Below, piece after piece: positions 1 to 6,074 of a stretch of DNA of 6,257 bases. The notes beneath the pieces are model-generated. The model saw only the letters and a list, made by a program, of their open reading frames with translations, was not told the DNA's origin and searched no databases. The stretch is from Dehalococcoidia bacterium. Lineage in GTDB: Bacteria; Chloroflexota; Dehalococcoidia; JACPQF01. The stretch is taken from assembly GCA_030650265.1 (NCBI GenBank), contig JAUSEJ010000307.1, positions 1 through 6,257 on the forward strand. The letters are read 5' to 3'. The position numbers were made by a program, and so were the translations under genes. How positions within the stretch are numbered: position 1 is the first letter of the stretch; each line of letters starts with the position of its first letter.

Positions 1-922
1 TCGCGTGTCCGGTGGCCCAATTCTGGGGGTTAGCCGGGTCGTACCACATATGAGCCATGACTTGCGATCCGCCATCGTGGCTGACGATTTTCAGGCCGGC
101 CGCTTTGAGTCCGGCCACCGAATCGGGAGCGACCTCGGCCAGATCCACCTCACCTGTCTTGAGCATGGCCACTCTGGTTGCCTCATCCGTGACGTTTAAA
201 AGAGTGACGTTCTTGAGCTTGGGGGCTCCTGACCAGTGATCCTCGTAGGCCTCGAGCTCGAGGCGGATGCCAGCCTCCCATTTCACGAGCTTCCAGGGGC
301 CGCTGCCCATGGGATGAGTGGTGAAGTAATCGAGACCCTTCTCCTCGAAATACTTCTTCGGAATTACGGCGCCGGCGCCTGAGGGAGCGTCGATGCCGAG
401 CATCAACTCATATAGCGGTTGCGTGAGGTGCATAACTACGGTGTAGTCATCCTTCAACTCCACACTGCTCAGTAACCGTTGCCAGACGGCCAAATCGGTG
501 TGAAGGCTGGTCTTTATCACCATTCTCTCGAGACTGAATTTAACGTCGGCCCCGGTGAGGTCGCTGCCATCCTGGAACTTAACCCCTTTCCTGATGTAGA
601 ACGTGTGACTCTTGCCGTCTGCAGATATCTCCCATCGCTCGGCAATCCCCGGTATTGCCTTGCCCTCCGGGGTTAGCTCTATCAGGGAATCAAAGATAGC
701 GCCCAGAGCCTGAAACGTGTTAGGCGAGCTGTTCTGAGGATCCAGGCTATTTCGGGCAAAGCTGACCGAGAGGACCAGACTACCTGTTGGCTTTGTACTG
801 GTGCTTGTGGGCTGCGACTCCTGGGACGGCGTGTTCGAGGTGCAAGCTGTCGCGAGCAAGGCGCCCGTCACCACCATCATCGATATAAATACTAAGAATA
901 GAGAGCGCACTGACTTTTTCAC
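1..922 (-). CDS. ABC transporter substrate-binding lipoprotein, family 5 (Dpp/Opp/Nik type), partial
   Basis: This is the N-terminal 307 residues of an extracytoplasmic solute-binding protein; the rest lies beyond the window edge (family members are usually 500-600 residues). It would capture a peptide-like or other small ligand and deliver it to an ABC permease. The GTG start at 922-920 is chosen for a strong GGAGGAGG site four bases upstream. Residues 1-27 form a lipoprotein signal: MKKSVR, a hydrophobic stretch, then LLATAC with the lipid-bearing Cys at 27. The lipobox is weak because Ala, not Leu, sits at -3. A Ser/Thr/Pro-rich linker (about 28-46) follows. Family 5 hallmarks come next: an LDPQN segment, IFDSLIELTPEGKAIPGIAE, a KFQDG strand, FSLERM, GSGPWKLVKWE, and LKTGEVDLAEV. 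It lies 242 bases behind the second HyuB gene, so it may have its own promoter. The family is clear; the ligand is not. Confidence 0.93.
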   Translation of the reverse strand, partial: MKKSVRSLFLVFISMMVVTGALLATACTSNTPSQESQPTSTSTKPTGSLVLSVSFARNSLDPQNSSPNTFQALGAIFDSLIELTPEGKAIPGIAERWEISADGKSHTFYIRKGVKFQDGSDLTGADVKFSLERMVIKTSLHTDLAVWQRLLSSVELKDDYTVVMHLTQPLYELMLGIDAPSGAGAVIPKKYFEEKGLDYFTTHPMGSGPWKLVKWEAGIRLELEAYEDHWSGAPKLKNVTLLNVTDEATRVAMLKTGEVDLAEVAPDSVAGLKAAGLKIVSHDGGSQVMAHMWYDPANPQNWATGHA

Positions 923-926
923 GAAA

Positions 927-934
927 CCTCCTCC
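927..934 (-). promoter_or_regulatory. Ribosome binding site for the substrate-binding protein
   Basis: On the minus strand this reads GGAGGAGG and ends four bases before the GTG at 922. It is the best Shine-Dalgarno match in the window. It decides the start in favour of GTG over the internal ATG codons at residues 15 and 16, which would cut into the signal peptide. Confidence 0.8.
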
Positions 935-959
935 AAACCTATCTTCACCACGATAAAAA

Positions 960-972
960 CGTGATAATCACG
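960..972. promoter_or_regulatory. Candidate operator palindrome upstream of transporter gene
   Basis: The 13-base sequence CGTGATAATCACG is a perfect inverted repeat of CGTGAT/ATCACG around a single central base. It lies 37 bases upstream of the GTG start of the substrate-binding protein. A further half-site (CACGAT at 951-956 region, on the plus strand) is five A residues away, giving alternating CACG/CGTG elements. The position suits a regulator binding site near the promoter or in the 5' leader, but no regulator family can be assigned and chance occurrence is possible. Confidence 0.3.
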
Positions 973-1143
973 CCGCTCTCCATTGACACGGCGACCTTCC
1001 GGAAACGCCGAACCTTGCCACTGATTCTGTTTCCTTGGAATCAATGGATTCATAATTTTACGATTTGCTGGTTCTTCGGCTTGATCGCACCCTCCTTCTG
1101 CTGCGAGAGGCCACGCTTTCGTCGCCCCTCGGCGCCGCGGCAC

Positions 1144-2922
1144 CGGACAGCCTGATAGTATTCATCACGCCGAATTGTTTATATAGGATTGCTCAGACCG
1201 GCGAGACTGGCGAAGTATGTCGGTCTGTTCACTGTCTACTCTCCTCGAGATGGTATCGATCACCACGCCGTAGTTTGCCTCTGCCTGTCCAGGGGAGACC
1301 AAATCGTCGACAACGTCTTCCAGCACCCTGGTCGGGTCCCGGTCCAAAGGGTCGCCGAAACCCCCTCCTCCCGGCGTGACCGAAAACAGGCTGTCGCCAC
1401 CTTTGATGGGCACCATCCACCTACCGAGAATAGGCCCGCCGTTCAGAGTCAGAATGCCGGGCGAACCGGGCAGCCCTCCGGACAATCCGCGGGCCGGAAA
1501 CTGGCTTCTGTCGGGTCCGGGGTCGCAGACCGCCGACACGTCCTCGATGAACTTCACGATAGTTTCCTGACCGCAGCCCCCACGATACCGTCCCGGTCCT
1601 CCCGTGTCCTTTGCTATCTGCCTTTTTTCGATGAGTCGCTCTGGCCAGGTATACTCCTCCATCTCGATACCGGTCCGGCTATTTCGTGGTCCCCCCGGTC
1701 CGCCGGGCCAACGAATGGAGTGGATGCCGTCACTGTCGTGGCGAGCGCCCATGCCAGTATTGCCGCCACCACCGCTGCTGACGCCGCCCCCTACCGGTCT
1801 ACCAGTCGCTGTCATTCCCGCCACGCCGACCGTGGACCATATCGGCGTGGTCTCCGCCTGCAACTCCTGAGGAACCGCCTTGATCACCGCCCCCAACACG
1901 GCGGGGCAGCAAAACATGCCTACGGCGTGCCGGGATGTGGAACCCGAGGTTGGCCTGGGATGGAGGATGCTGCCCGCCGGCATGGAAAAGCTTACTGGAC
2001 GCATCGTACCGCTATTGTTGGGCAAGAACGCCCCTACCACGCCCTTAATGGCAAGGTAAGTGTAAGTGTAGGTATAGTTGGGCCACGAATTAATCGGCCA
2101 GTCGCTCTGGTCAGAGCTGCCAGCGTAATCAACGTGGATGTCCGACCCCCGGATACTCGCCTTCACCTTTATTGTGAGAGTGCGACCCATGCCATCAAGG
2201 TGAAGCTCGTTCTCGTAGTCGCCGTCCCGAAGCTGCGAAATGGCATCCCGCATCGCCGCCTCAGATCGGGCCAGAATGCTCTCGCTCACCAAGGCGAAAT
2301 CGTCGATTTTCTGCCTCTCGATCAGGTCTATTAGTTTGGTTCGTATCAGGTTGTTGCCCACCATCTGCGCCCTCAGGTCGCCCATCACATCGTTCGGGTA
2401 ACGCACGTTTTCCTTGATAATGTCGAGAACCTCTTCGTTAAGCTGACCCCGCCTGGCGATTTTGATGGGAGGCAACTGCAGGCCTTCTTCGTAGATGGAG
2501 CGATTGTCTGAAAGAGACCCGCGCCCGCCAATATCCGGCCAGTGGGCCATGCCGCCGGCCAGAGCCACCAGTTTCCCTCTGTGGAAAATGGGCTCCAAGA
2601 CACAGACATCATAGAGGTGGCCGCTAGTCAGCCGGGGAATGTTGGTGACCATGACGTCGCCAGGCTCAAGCGTTTCCGCCGGGAACTTCTTCAGAATGCC
2701 CTGGGCCGTCAGGGGAGCGCCGCAGACAAAGGCGATCAGGCTATGCGCGCCCTGGGCGATGGAATTGCCCGTAGTGTCCATCAGGACGCACGACATATCG
2801 TTCGCCATCGTTACCTGAAGCGAGAACGCCGTCCTGATCAGCCCGCTCTCCGCTTCGTTGACGATCGAGATCAGTCGATTCCAGATGATATCCAGTGCCA
2901 CTGGATCGTATAGCGTAGGCAT
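1144..2922 (-). repeat. Diverged tandem duplicate unit, copy B
   Basis: The unit covers the second HyuB gene plus about 21 bases after its stop codon. It matches the unit at 3081-4859 at a constant offset of 1937 bases. Coding similarity is high from end to end, and the post-stop tail still shares the CGGAC-GCCTG pattern. Similarity fades beyond 1144 and is not evident upstream of the start codon. Confidence 0.75.
1165..2922 (-). CDS. Hydantoinase B/oxoprolinase family protein, second copy
   Basis: This 585-residue protein belongs to the HyuB family (N-methylhydantoinase B / 5-oxoprolinase C-terminal part / acetone carboxylase alpha relatives), cytoplasmic proteins that normally work with an ATP-using HyuA partner to open cyclic amides or to carboxylate ketones. 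Visible hallmarks in order: GDVMVTN (88-94), HLYDV (102-106), GGMAHWPDIGGRG (123-135), EEGLQLPPIKI (145-155), DGDYENELHLDG (233-244), NNSGTMRP (302-309), GSILHPRPTSGSTSR (317-331), a Gly-rich loop (378-392), EMEEYTWPERLI (420-431), GGPGRYRGGCGQE (441-453), and PGGGGFGDPLDRDP (517-530) followed by YGV (551-553). Length is usual and the frame is intact. The ATG start has GAGGAG four bases upstream. It is a gapless paralogue of the gene at 3102-4859, roughly three-quarters identical by eye. No HyuA is visible, so substrate and activity stay open. Confidence 0.93.
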   Translation of the reverse strand: MPTLYDPVALDIIWNRLISIVNEAESGLIRTAFSLQVTMANDMSCVLMDTTGNSIAQGAHSLIAFVCGAPLTAQGILKKFPAETLEPGDVMVTNIPRLTSGHLYDVCVLEPIFHRGKLVALAGGMAHWPDIGGRGSLSDNRSIYEEGLQLPPIKIARRGQLNEEVLDIIKENVRYPNDVMGDLRAQMVGNNLIRTKLIDLIERQKIDDFALVSESILARSEAAMRDAISQLRDGDYENELHLDGMGRTLTIKVKASIRGSDIHVDYAGSSDQSDWPINSWPNYTYTYTYLAIKGVVGAFLPNNSGTMRPVSFSMPAGSILHPRPTSGSTSRHAVGMFCCPAVLGAVIKAVPQELQAETTPIWSTVGVAGMTATGRPVGGGVSSGGGGNTGMGARHDSDGIHSIRWPGGPGGPRNSRTGIEMEEYTWPERLIEKRQIAKDTGGPGRYRGGCGQETIVKFIEDVSAVCDPGPDRSQFPARGLSGGLPGSPGILTLNGGPILGRWMVPIKGGDSLFSVTPGGGGFGDPLDRDPTRVLEDVVDDLVSPGQAEANYGVVIDTISRRVDSEQTDILRQSRRSEQSYINNSA

Positions 2923-3101
2923 TTCTCTCCTCGAAATTGGAGATCTGGGCGAGAAGTCGTGTGCGCCTAACTACAACCTCCCGTCTGAGATTATCTACAG
3001 GGCCGGCCCCAGCTAGCTACCATCCCGGATGTAGGCGATAGGGCGCACATGGATGATTGCGCTCGGTTCAGCATATTCAGCGGACGGCCTGTCGGCATTT
3101 G
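2923..3101. other. Non-coding gap between the two HyuB genes
   Basis: This 179-base spacer holds no open frame of note. It contains the 21-base similarity tail after the first HyuB stop (3081-3101), a widely spaced 7-base inverted repeat (GTGCGCC at 2961-2967 and GGCGCAC at 3042-3048) and an imperfect palindrome CATCCCGGATG at 3021-3031. No T-run follows any of them, so no intrinsic terminator is called. The gap is long enough for a promoter, but none is convincing. Confidence 0.5.
2927..2932 (-). promoter_or_regulatory. Ribosome binding site for second HyuB copy
   Basis: The minus strand reads GAGGAG, four bases before the ATG at 2922-2920. It supports that start, which also aligns exactly with the chosen start of the other HyuB copy. 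Confidence 0.6.
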
Positions 3102-4859
3102 TCACGCCGGATTGCCTGACTTTGCTAGTTCAGACCGGCGAGAGCGGCGGAGCTTTGAAGTTCGCTCCACGTCCAATCTCATCGTGGCGACATCTATATT
3201 TACGCCGTAAATTGCTGCTGCCGCCTCCAGGGAGACAAGTTCATCGGCGACATCCTCTAGCACCCTGGCCGGCTCGCGATCCAACGGGTCGCCCAAGCCA
3301 CCCCCGCCGGGAGTGGTTGAATTAAGGCGGTCGCCGCACTTGACAGGGACCATTTTCTTGCCAAAAATAGGGCCACCGTTAAGGGTCAGACTTCCTGCCT
3401 CACCAGGATGACCGCCACATAACCCCCGCGCCGGAAATTGACTTCTGTCGGGCCCTGGATCGCACAAAGCAGATACGTCTTCGATGAAAGTCACAACTGT
3501 CTCCTGTCCACATCCCCCGCGAAATCGTCCTGCCCCACCCGAGTCCGTCGCCAACTCTCTCCGCGCGATCAGCCGCTCCGGCCACCTGTACTCTTCCATC
3601 TCAATGCCGCCCCGCATTTCCTTCCGGCCCCCTCCGCCGGTTGGCCAATTGGCGCAATGTATGCCGTCCCTGTCGAGGCCAGCGCCCAATCCGGCGTTCC
3701 CGCCGCCCCCACTGTTATTCCCACCACCTACCGGTCTGCCACTCGCAGTCATACCCTCGACACCGACGGTGGCCCACCGGGGTGCGCTCTCCGCCTGCAG
3801 CCTCTGGGGGATTGCCTTTACAATAGCTCCCCATACGGCGGGACAACAAAACATGCCTACCGCATGTCTGGAGGTGGATCCGGAGGTAGGCCTCGGATTC
3901 AGGATACTGCCCTCTGGCATCGACAGGGTTATTGGCCGCATCGTTCCACTGTTGTTGGGCAGAGACGGACCCAATGCAGCCTTACAAGCCACGTAGGTGT
4001 AGGTGTAGGTATAGGTGGGCCACGAGTTAATCGGCCATTCGCTCTGTTCAGAGCTGCCAGCGTAATCCACGTGGATTCCTGTCCCCCGAACGCTCGCCCT
4101 GACCTTCATTGTGAGTGTTCGACCCATCCCTTCGAGATGAAGCTCGTTGTCGTAGTCCCCATCGGGAACTTGAGCAATGGCGTGCCGCATCGCCGCCTCA
4201 GAACGGGACAGGATGTCCTCGCTGACCAACCCGAAATCCGCGATCCCCTGCCTCTCAATGAGATCTACCAGCCTTGTTCTTATCAGGTTGTTGCCTACCA
4301 ACTGGGCCTTGAAGTCGCCTATCACATCGTCCGGGTAACGCACGTTTTCCCTTATGATGTCCAGCACCTCCTCGTTGAACCGCCCGGCCCTGGCGATTTT
4401 GATCGGTGGTAGTTGCAGACCTTCCTCGTAGATTGAGCGGTTGTCCGAAAGCCCACCCCGTCCGCCAATGTCGGGCCAATGCGCCATGCCGCCTGCCAAG
4501 GCCACCAGCTTCCCCTTGTAGAAGATAGGCTCCATCAGGCAAACATCGTATAGGTGGCCGCTCGTCAGCCGGGGAATGTTTGTGATCACGACGTCACCCG
4601 GCTCCAGCGTCTCTGCCGGGAACTTCTTTAGCATTCCCTGCGCCGTGAAGGGCGCACTGCACTCAAAGGCGATCATGCTGTGAATCCCCTTGGCAATTGA
4701 GTTGCCATCGGTATCCATCAGGACACAAGCCATATCGTTTGCCGTCGTGATCTTAAGTGAAAAGGCCGTTCTCATTAGCCCCTTCTCCGCTTCATTGACG
4801 ATCGAGATCAGTCTGTTCCAGATGATATCAAGAGCAACGGGATCGTACTGTGTTGACAT
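3102..4859 (-). CDS. Hydantoinase B/oxoprolinase family protein, first copy
   Basis: This is a 585-residue HyuB-family protein, the same length as its neighbour and alignable to it without a gap. The same marks are present: GDVVITN (88-94), HLYDV (102-106), GGMAHWPDIGGRG (123-135), EEGLQLPPIKI (145-155), a YTYTYTY run (283-289), NNSGTMRP (302-309), GSILNPRPTSGSTSR (317-331), WPERLI (426-431), GGAGRFRGGCGQE (441-453) and PGGGGLGDPLDREP (517-530). The frame is open further upstream, to a TTG at 4940 and an ATG at 4922. I chose the ATG at 4859 because it starts MSTQYDPVALDIIW, matching MPTLYDPVALDIIW in the paralogue, and because the upstream stretch is a strong stem-loop. Its ribosome site is poor (GGGAAGAGGA abutting the ATG). 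It follows the radical SAM gene by 87 bases on the same strand and is probably co-transcribed. Role as for the family: one half of an ATP-dependent amidohydrolase or carboxylase; the HyuA half is absent here. Confidence 0.92.
   Translation of the reverse strand: MSTQYDPVALDIIWNRLISIVNEAEKGLMRTAFSLKITTANDMACVLMDTDGNSIAKGIHSMIAFECSAPFTAQGMLKKFPAETLEPGDVVITNIPRLTSGHLYDVCLMEPIFYKGKLVALAGGMAHWPDIGGRGGLSDNRSIYEEGLQLPPIKIARAGRFNEEVLDIIRENVRYPDDVIGDFKAQLVGNNLIRTRLVDLIERQGIADFGLVSEDILSRSEAAMRHAIAQVPDGDYDNELHLEGMGRTLTMKVRASVRGTGIHVDYAGSSEQSEWPINSWPTYTYTYTYVACKAALGPSLPNNSGTMRPITLSMPEGSILNPRPTSGSTSRHAVGMFCCPAVWGAIVKAIPQRLQAESAPRWATVGVEGMTASGRPVGGGNNSGGGGNAGLGAGLDRDGIHCANWPTGGGGRKEMRGGIEMEEYRWPERLIARRELATDSGGAGRFRGGCGQETVVTFIEDVSALCDPGPDRSQFPARGLCGGHPGEAGSLTLNGGPIFGKKMVPVKCGDRLNSTTPGGGGLGDPLDREPARVLEDVADELVSLEAAAAIYGVNIDVATMRLDVERTSKLRRSRRSELAKSGNPA
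3993..4016 (-). repeat. Short hexanucleotide repeat inside first HyuB gene
   Basis: On the plus strand this is three GTAGGT units plus one ATAGGT. It encodes the Tyr-Thr alternation YTYTYTY at residues 283-289. The other copy encodes the same peptide at 2055-2078 with less regular codons (GTAAGT, GTAAGT, GTAGGT, ATAG), so the peptide is conserved while the DNA repeat is not. Confidence 0.6.
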
Positions 4860-4881
4860 TCCTCTTCCCAAACACGCTTCA

Positions 4882-4942
4882 AGTTGGGTGAGGCGATAGG
4901 GGACGGACCCACGTGTCCCCATTCCCCTCACCCCCGTCAACT
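4882..4942 (-). promoter_or_regulatory. Nested stem-loop between radical SAM and first HyuB gene
   Basis: Two nested perfect stems lie in the 87-base gap. The outer stem pairs GGGTGAGG (4886-4893) with CCTCACCC (4926-4933); the inner stem pairs GGGGAC (4899-4904) with GTCCCC (4915-4920) around a ten-base loop. AGTTG (4882-4886) and CAACT (4938-4942) can extend the base past a four-base bulge. The stems join through two five-base unpaired stretches. In the transcript the fold would start just after the radical SAM stop and end about 22 bases before the HyuB ATG. No U-run follows, so it is not a standard intrinsic terminator; an mRNA stabiliser, processing site or attenuation element is possible. 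Confidence 0.5.
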
Positions 4943-4946
4943 CGAC

Positions 4947-5945
4947 CTAGTTGGTTCCTGCTGACGCGGCAGGGGCTGTCGACGATATTGACTGGACGAA
5001 CTGACGAATCCAGTTGGCCTTGTCCGGCACCACGTCAGACATCCAAGTCCCCCAGTCCCCGTGCTGACCTATTATTCCGATCTCTCCCTGGTAGATCGAT
5101 GACGAGCAACACAGCCCGCAGTACATTAGTTTGTTCATCTTATTGTAGAAATCGTTCTTGACCATGGCTTCGTGATGGGCAAGGAAAATATCGAGGAAAT
5201 ATTCAGTGGGCGGAATCCTCTCGCGATTGGAAGGGTCCTCACCATATACCGATCCTGCTGGCAAGCCAAGGTAACCAATAGAGGCCACGGCGCCGTTATC
5301 GATTGTCCAACGGACCGATTCGATATGGCTATCCCGGGCTTCCTGCCAGGTCTGATGCCCGTTCTTCGGGATCATTGAGAGACCACCAAGCGTTTTGCAG
5401 GCCACGTTGCCAACGCCGAAGATATCAACCGCATCCTGGACTGACTCCAGCCAGGCATCAAACGGGGCATGTTTCACTTTCCCCGGCAGAATCTCGCCGA
5501 AAAGGTCACGATCCCACACCTCGAGCTGGATGGTGATACAGTTGAGCCCCACGTCCTTGAGTCTCTGCATCCCTTTCCTCGGCATGGATTCGGTATGGAC
5601 CGTGAAATTGGGTTTGTAGCTCGTGGAACTGGCGATCTTCTCCACGAAGCTGGAGTGGATCTTCTCCTCCTGCTCGGCGTTGGCAAATCCCCCCAACTCG
5701 AAGCGGCCCTCGATGAACTTGACCTCCGAGGCGCGAATCTTGTAGGCCTCGACCATTTCGTCCAGACTCTCGGTCACCGGGCGATCGAGACCGATAGCGC
5801 GAGCATCCTCTTGCCCCGAATTGAAGTTGCAAAACTTACACTGTTCACCCTTGGCGAAATACTCGCAGTAGCGGACTGGCATGATCAGGAAGCAGTTGCG
5901 AGGCGAGATGACCAGTCTCGACACCGGCGTCCCCTTGCTGGTCAC
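4947..5945 (-). CDS. Radical SAM-type protein, 5' end probably lost
   Basis: From the GTG at 5945 this gives 332 residues. The probable [4Fe-4S]/S-adenosylmethionine motif is C27-X8-C36-X2-C39 (CEYFAKGEQCKFCNF). The KFC form, with an aromatic residue before the last Cys, is typical of radical SAM enzymes, but the first spacing is eight residues instead of three. Other features: EGRFELGGF (79-87), PNFTVHTESM (112-121), GLNCITIQLEVWD (133-145) resembling a mid-barrel strand of these enzymes, ACKTLGGLSMIPKNG (182-196), a GLPAGSVYGED loop (227-237), and a C-terminal Cys cluster CGLCC (276-280) that could bind a second cluster. A GGAAGGAG site eight bases upstream supports the GTG, but coding-like sequence continues in frame to 6065 with no ATG, GTG or TTG, so the native start may be missing. 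It precedes the HyuB pair on the same strand. Family fairly sure; reaction unknown. Confidence 0.75.
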   Translation of the reverse strand: MTSKGTPVSRLVISPRNCFLIMPVRYCEYFAKGEQCKFCNFNSGQEDARAIGLDRPVTESLDEMVEAYKIRASEVKFIEGRFELGGFANAEQEEKIHSSFVEKIASSTSYKPNFTVHTESMPRKGMQRLKDVGLNCITIQLEVWDRDLFGEILPGKVKHAPFDAWLESVQDAVDIFGVGNVACKTLGGLSMIPKNGHQTWQEARDSHIESVRWTIDNGAVASIGYLGLPAGSVYGEDPSNRERIPPTEYFLDIFLAHHEAMVKNDFYNKMNKLMYCGLCCSSSIYQGEIGIIGQHGDWGTWMSDVVPDKANWIRQFVQSISSTAPAASAGTN

Positions 5946-6065
5946 GGGCTCTGCTCCTTCCCGTGGCTTGGGTCGAGGAAAGTAGATGTCCGCGTCGACC
6001 TTCTCCTCGCCCTCATAAATAGCAAACTTGCCATCGCTTATTTCTCTAATCTCGTAAGCTAGACT
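5946..6065 (-). pseudogene. In-frame 5' extension of the radical SAM gene, no start codon
   Basis: Forty codons upstream of the GTG at 5945 stay open to a TAA at 6068-6066. They read like protein: YEIREISDGKFAIYEGEE (6056-6003), then KVDADIYFPRPKGREGAEP running directly into the annotated N-terminus. None of the codons is ATG, GTG or TTG (only rare ATT or ATA options). The likeliest reading is the remnant of a longer N-terminal region, severed near 6060-6074 next to the transposase-like fragment. It could instead be a leader that is open by chance. Confidence 0.5.
5954..5961 (-). promoter_or_regulatory. Possible ribosome binding site for GTG at 5945
   Basis: The minus strand reads GGAAGGAG, eight bases before the GTG. 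Spacing and sequence are good. The same bases also encode Arg-Glu-Gly-Ala in the open frame upstream, so the match may be accidental. If real, it would rescue translation of a 332-residue product despite loss of the original start. Confidence 0.4.
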
Positions 6066-6074
6066 TTATCCAAA

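Larger units (their letters stand above)
923..1164. other. Non-coding gap between second HyuB gene and transporter gene
   Basis: This 242-base gap holds no convincing gene. Going leftwards it contains the similarity tail of the HyuB duplication (1144-1164), a GC-rich self-complementary element at 1131-1144 (GGTGCCGCGGCGCC on the minus strand) with no T-run after it, a short inverted repeat at 1038-1051 (GAATC/GATTC around four bases), and a palindrome at 960-972. A 74-codon open frame covers 1143-919 but shows no recognisable protein features. No clear rho-independent terminator and no convincing -35/-10 pair could be picked out by eye. Confidence 0.6.
3081..4859 (-). repeat. Diverged tandem duplicate unit, copy A
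   Basis: Partner of the unit at 1144-2922, in direct orientation and with no net insertion or deletion over 1779 bases. The two protein products are roughly three-quarters identical by eye, so the duplication is not recent. Confidence 0.75.

Noticed and set aside
919..1143. 74-codon open frame on the minus strand between HyuB and the transporter gene
   Set aside because: It runs into the start of the transporter gene in another frame, has a basic low-information composition, and no clear ribosome binding site was seen.
1131..1144. GC-rich self-complementary element after the second HyuB gene as an intrinsic terminator
   Set aside because: The possible stem has an impossibly small loop when fully paired and no T-run follows it on the minus strand.
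1189..2334. 381-codon open frame on the plus strand
   Set aside because: It lies wholly antisense to the second HyuB gene, whose family motifs are clear. The translation has no recognisable domain and appears to be a product of the codon bias on the other strand.
3438..4412. 324-codon open frame on the plus strand
   Set aside because: Antisense to the first HyuB gene, parallel to the shadow frame in the other copy, with no domain features of its own.
4860..4940. N-terminal extension of the first HyuB gene to TTG at 4940 or ATG at 4922
   Set aside because: The extra 27 or 21 residues have no counterpart in the paralogue and are coded by a strong stem-loop; the ATG at 4859 aligns with the paralogue's start.
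5469..6062. 197-codon open frame on the plus strand
   Set aside because: Antisense to the radical SAM gene. It covers the cysteine motif region and the translation shows no family features.
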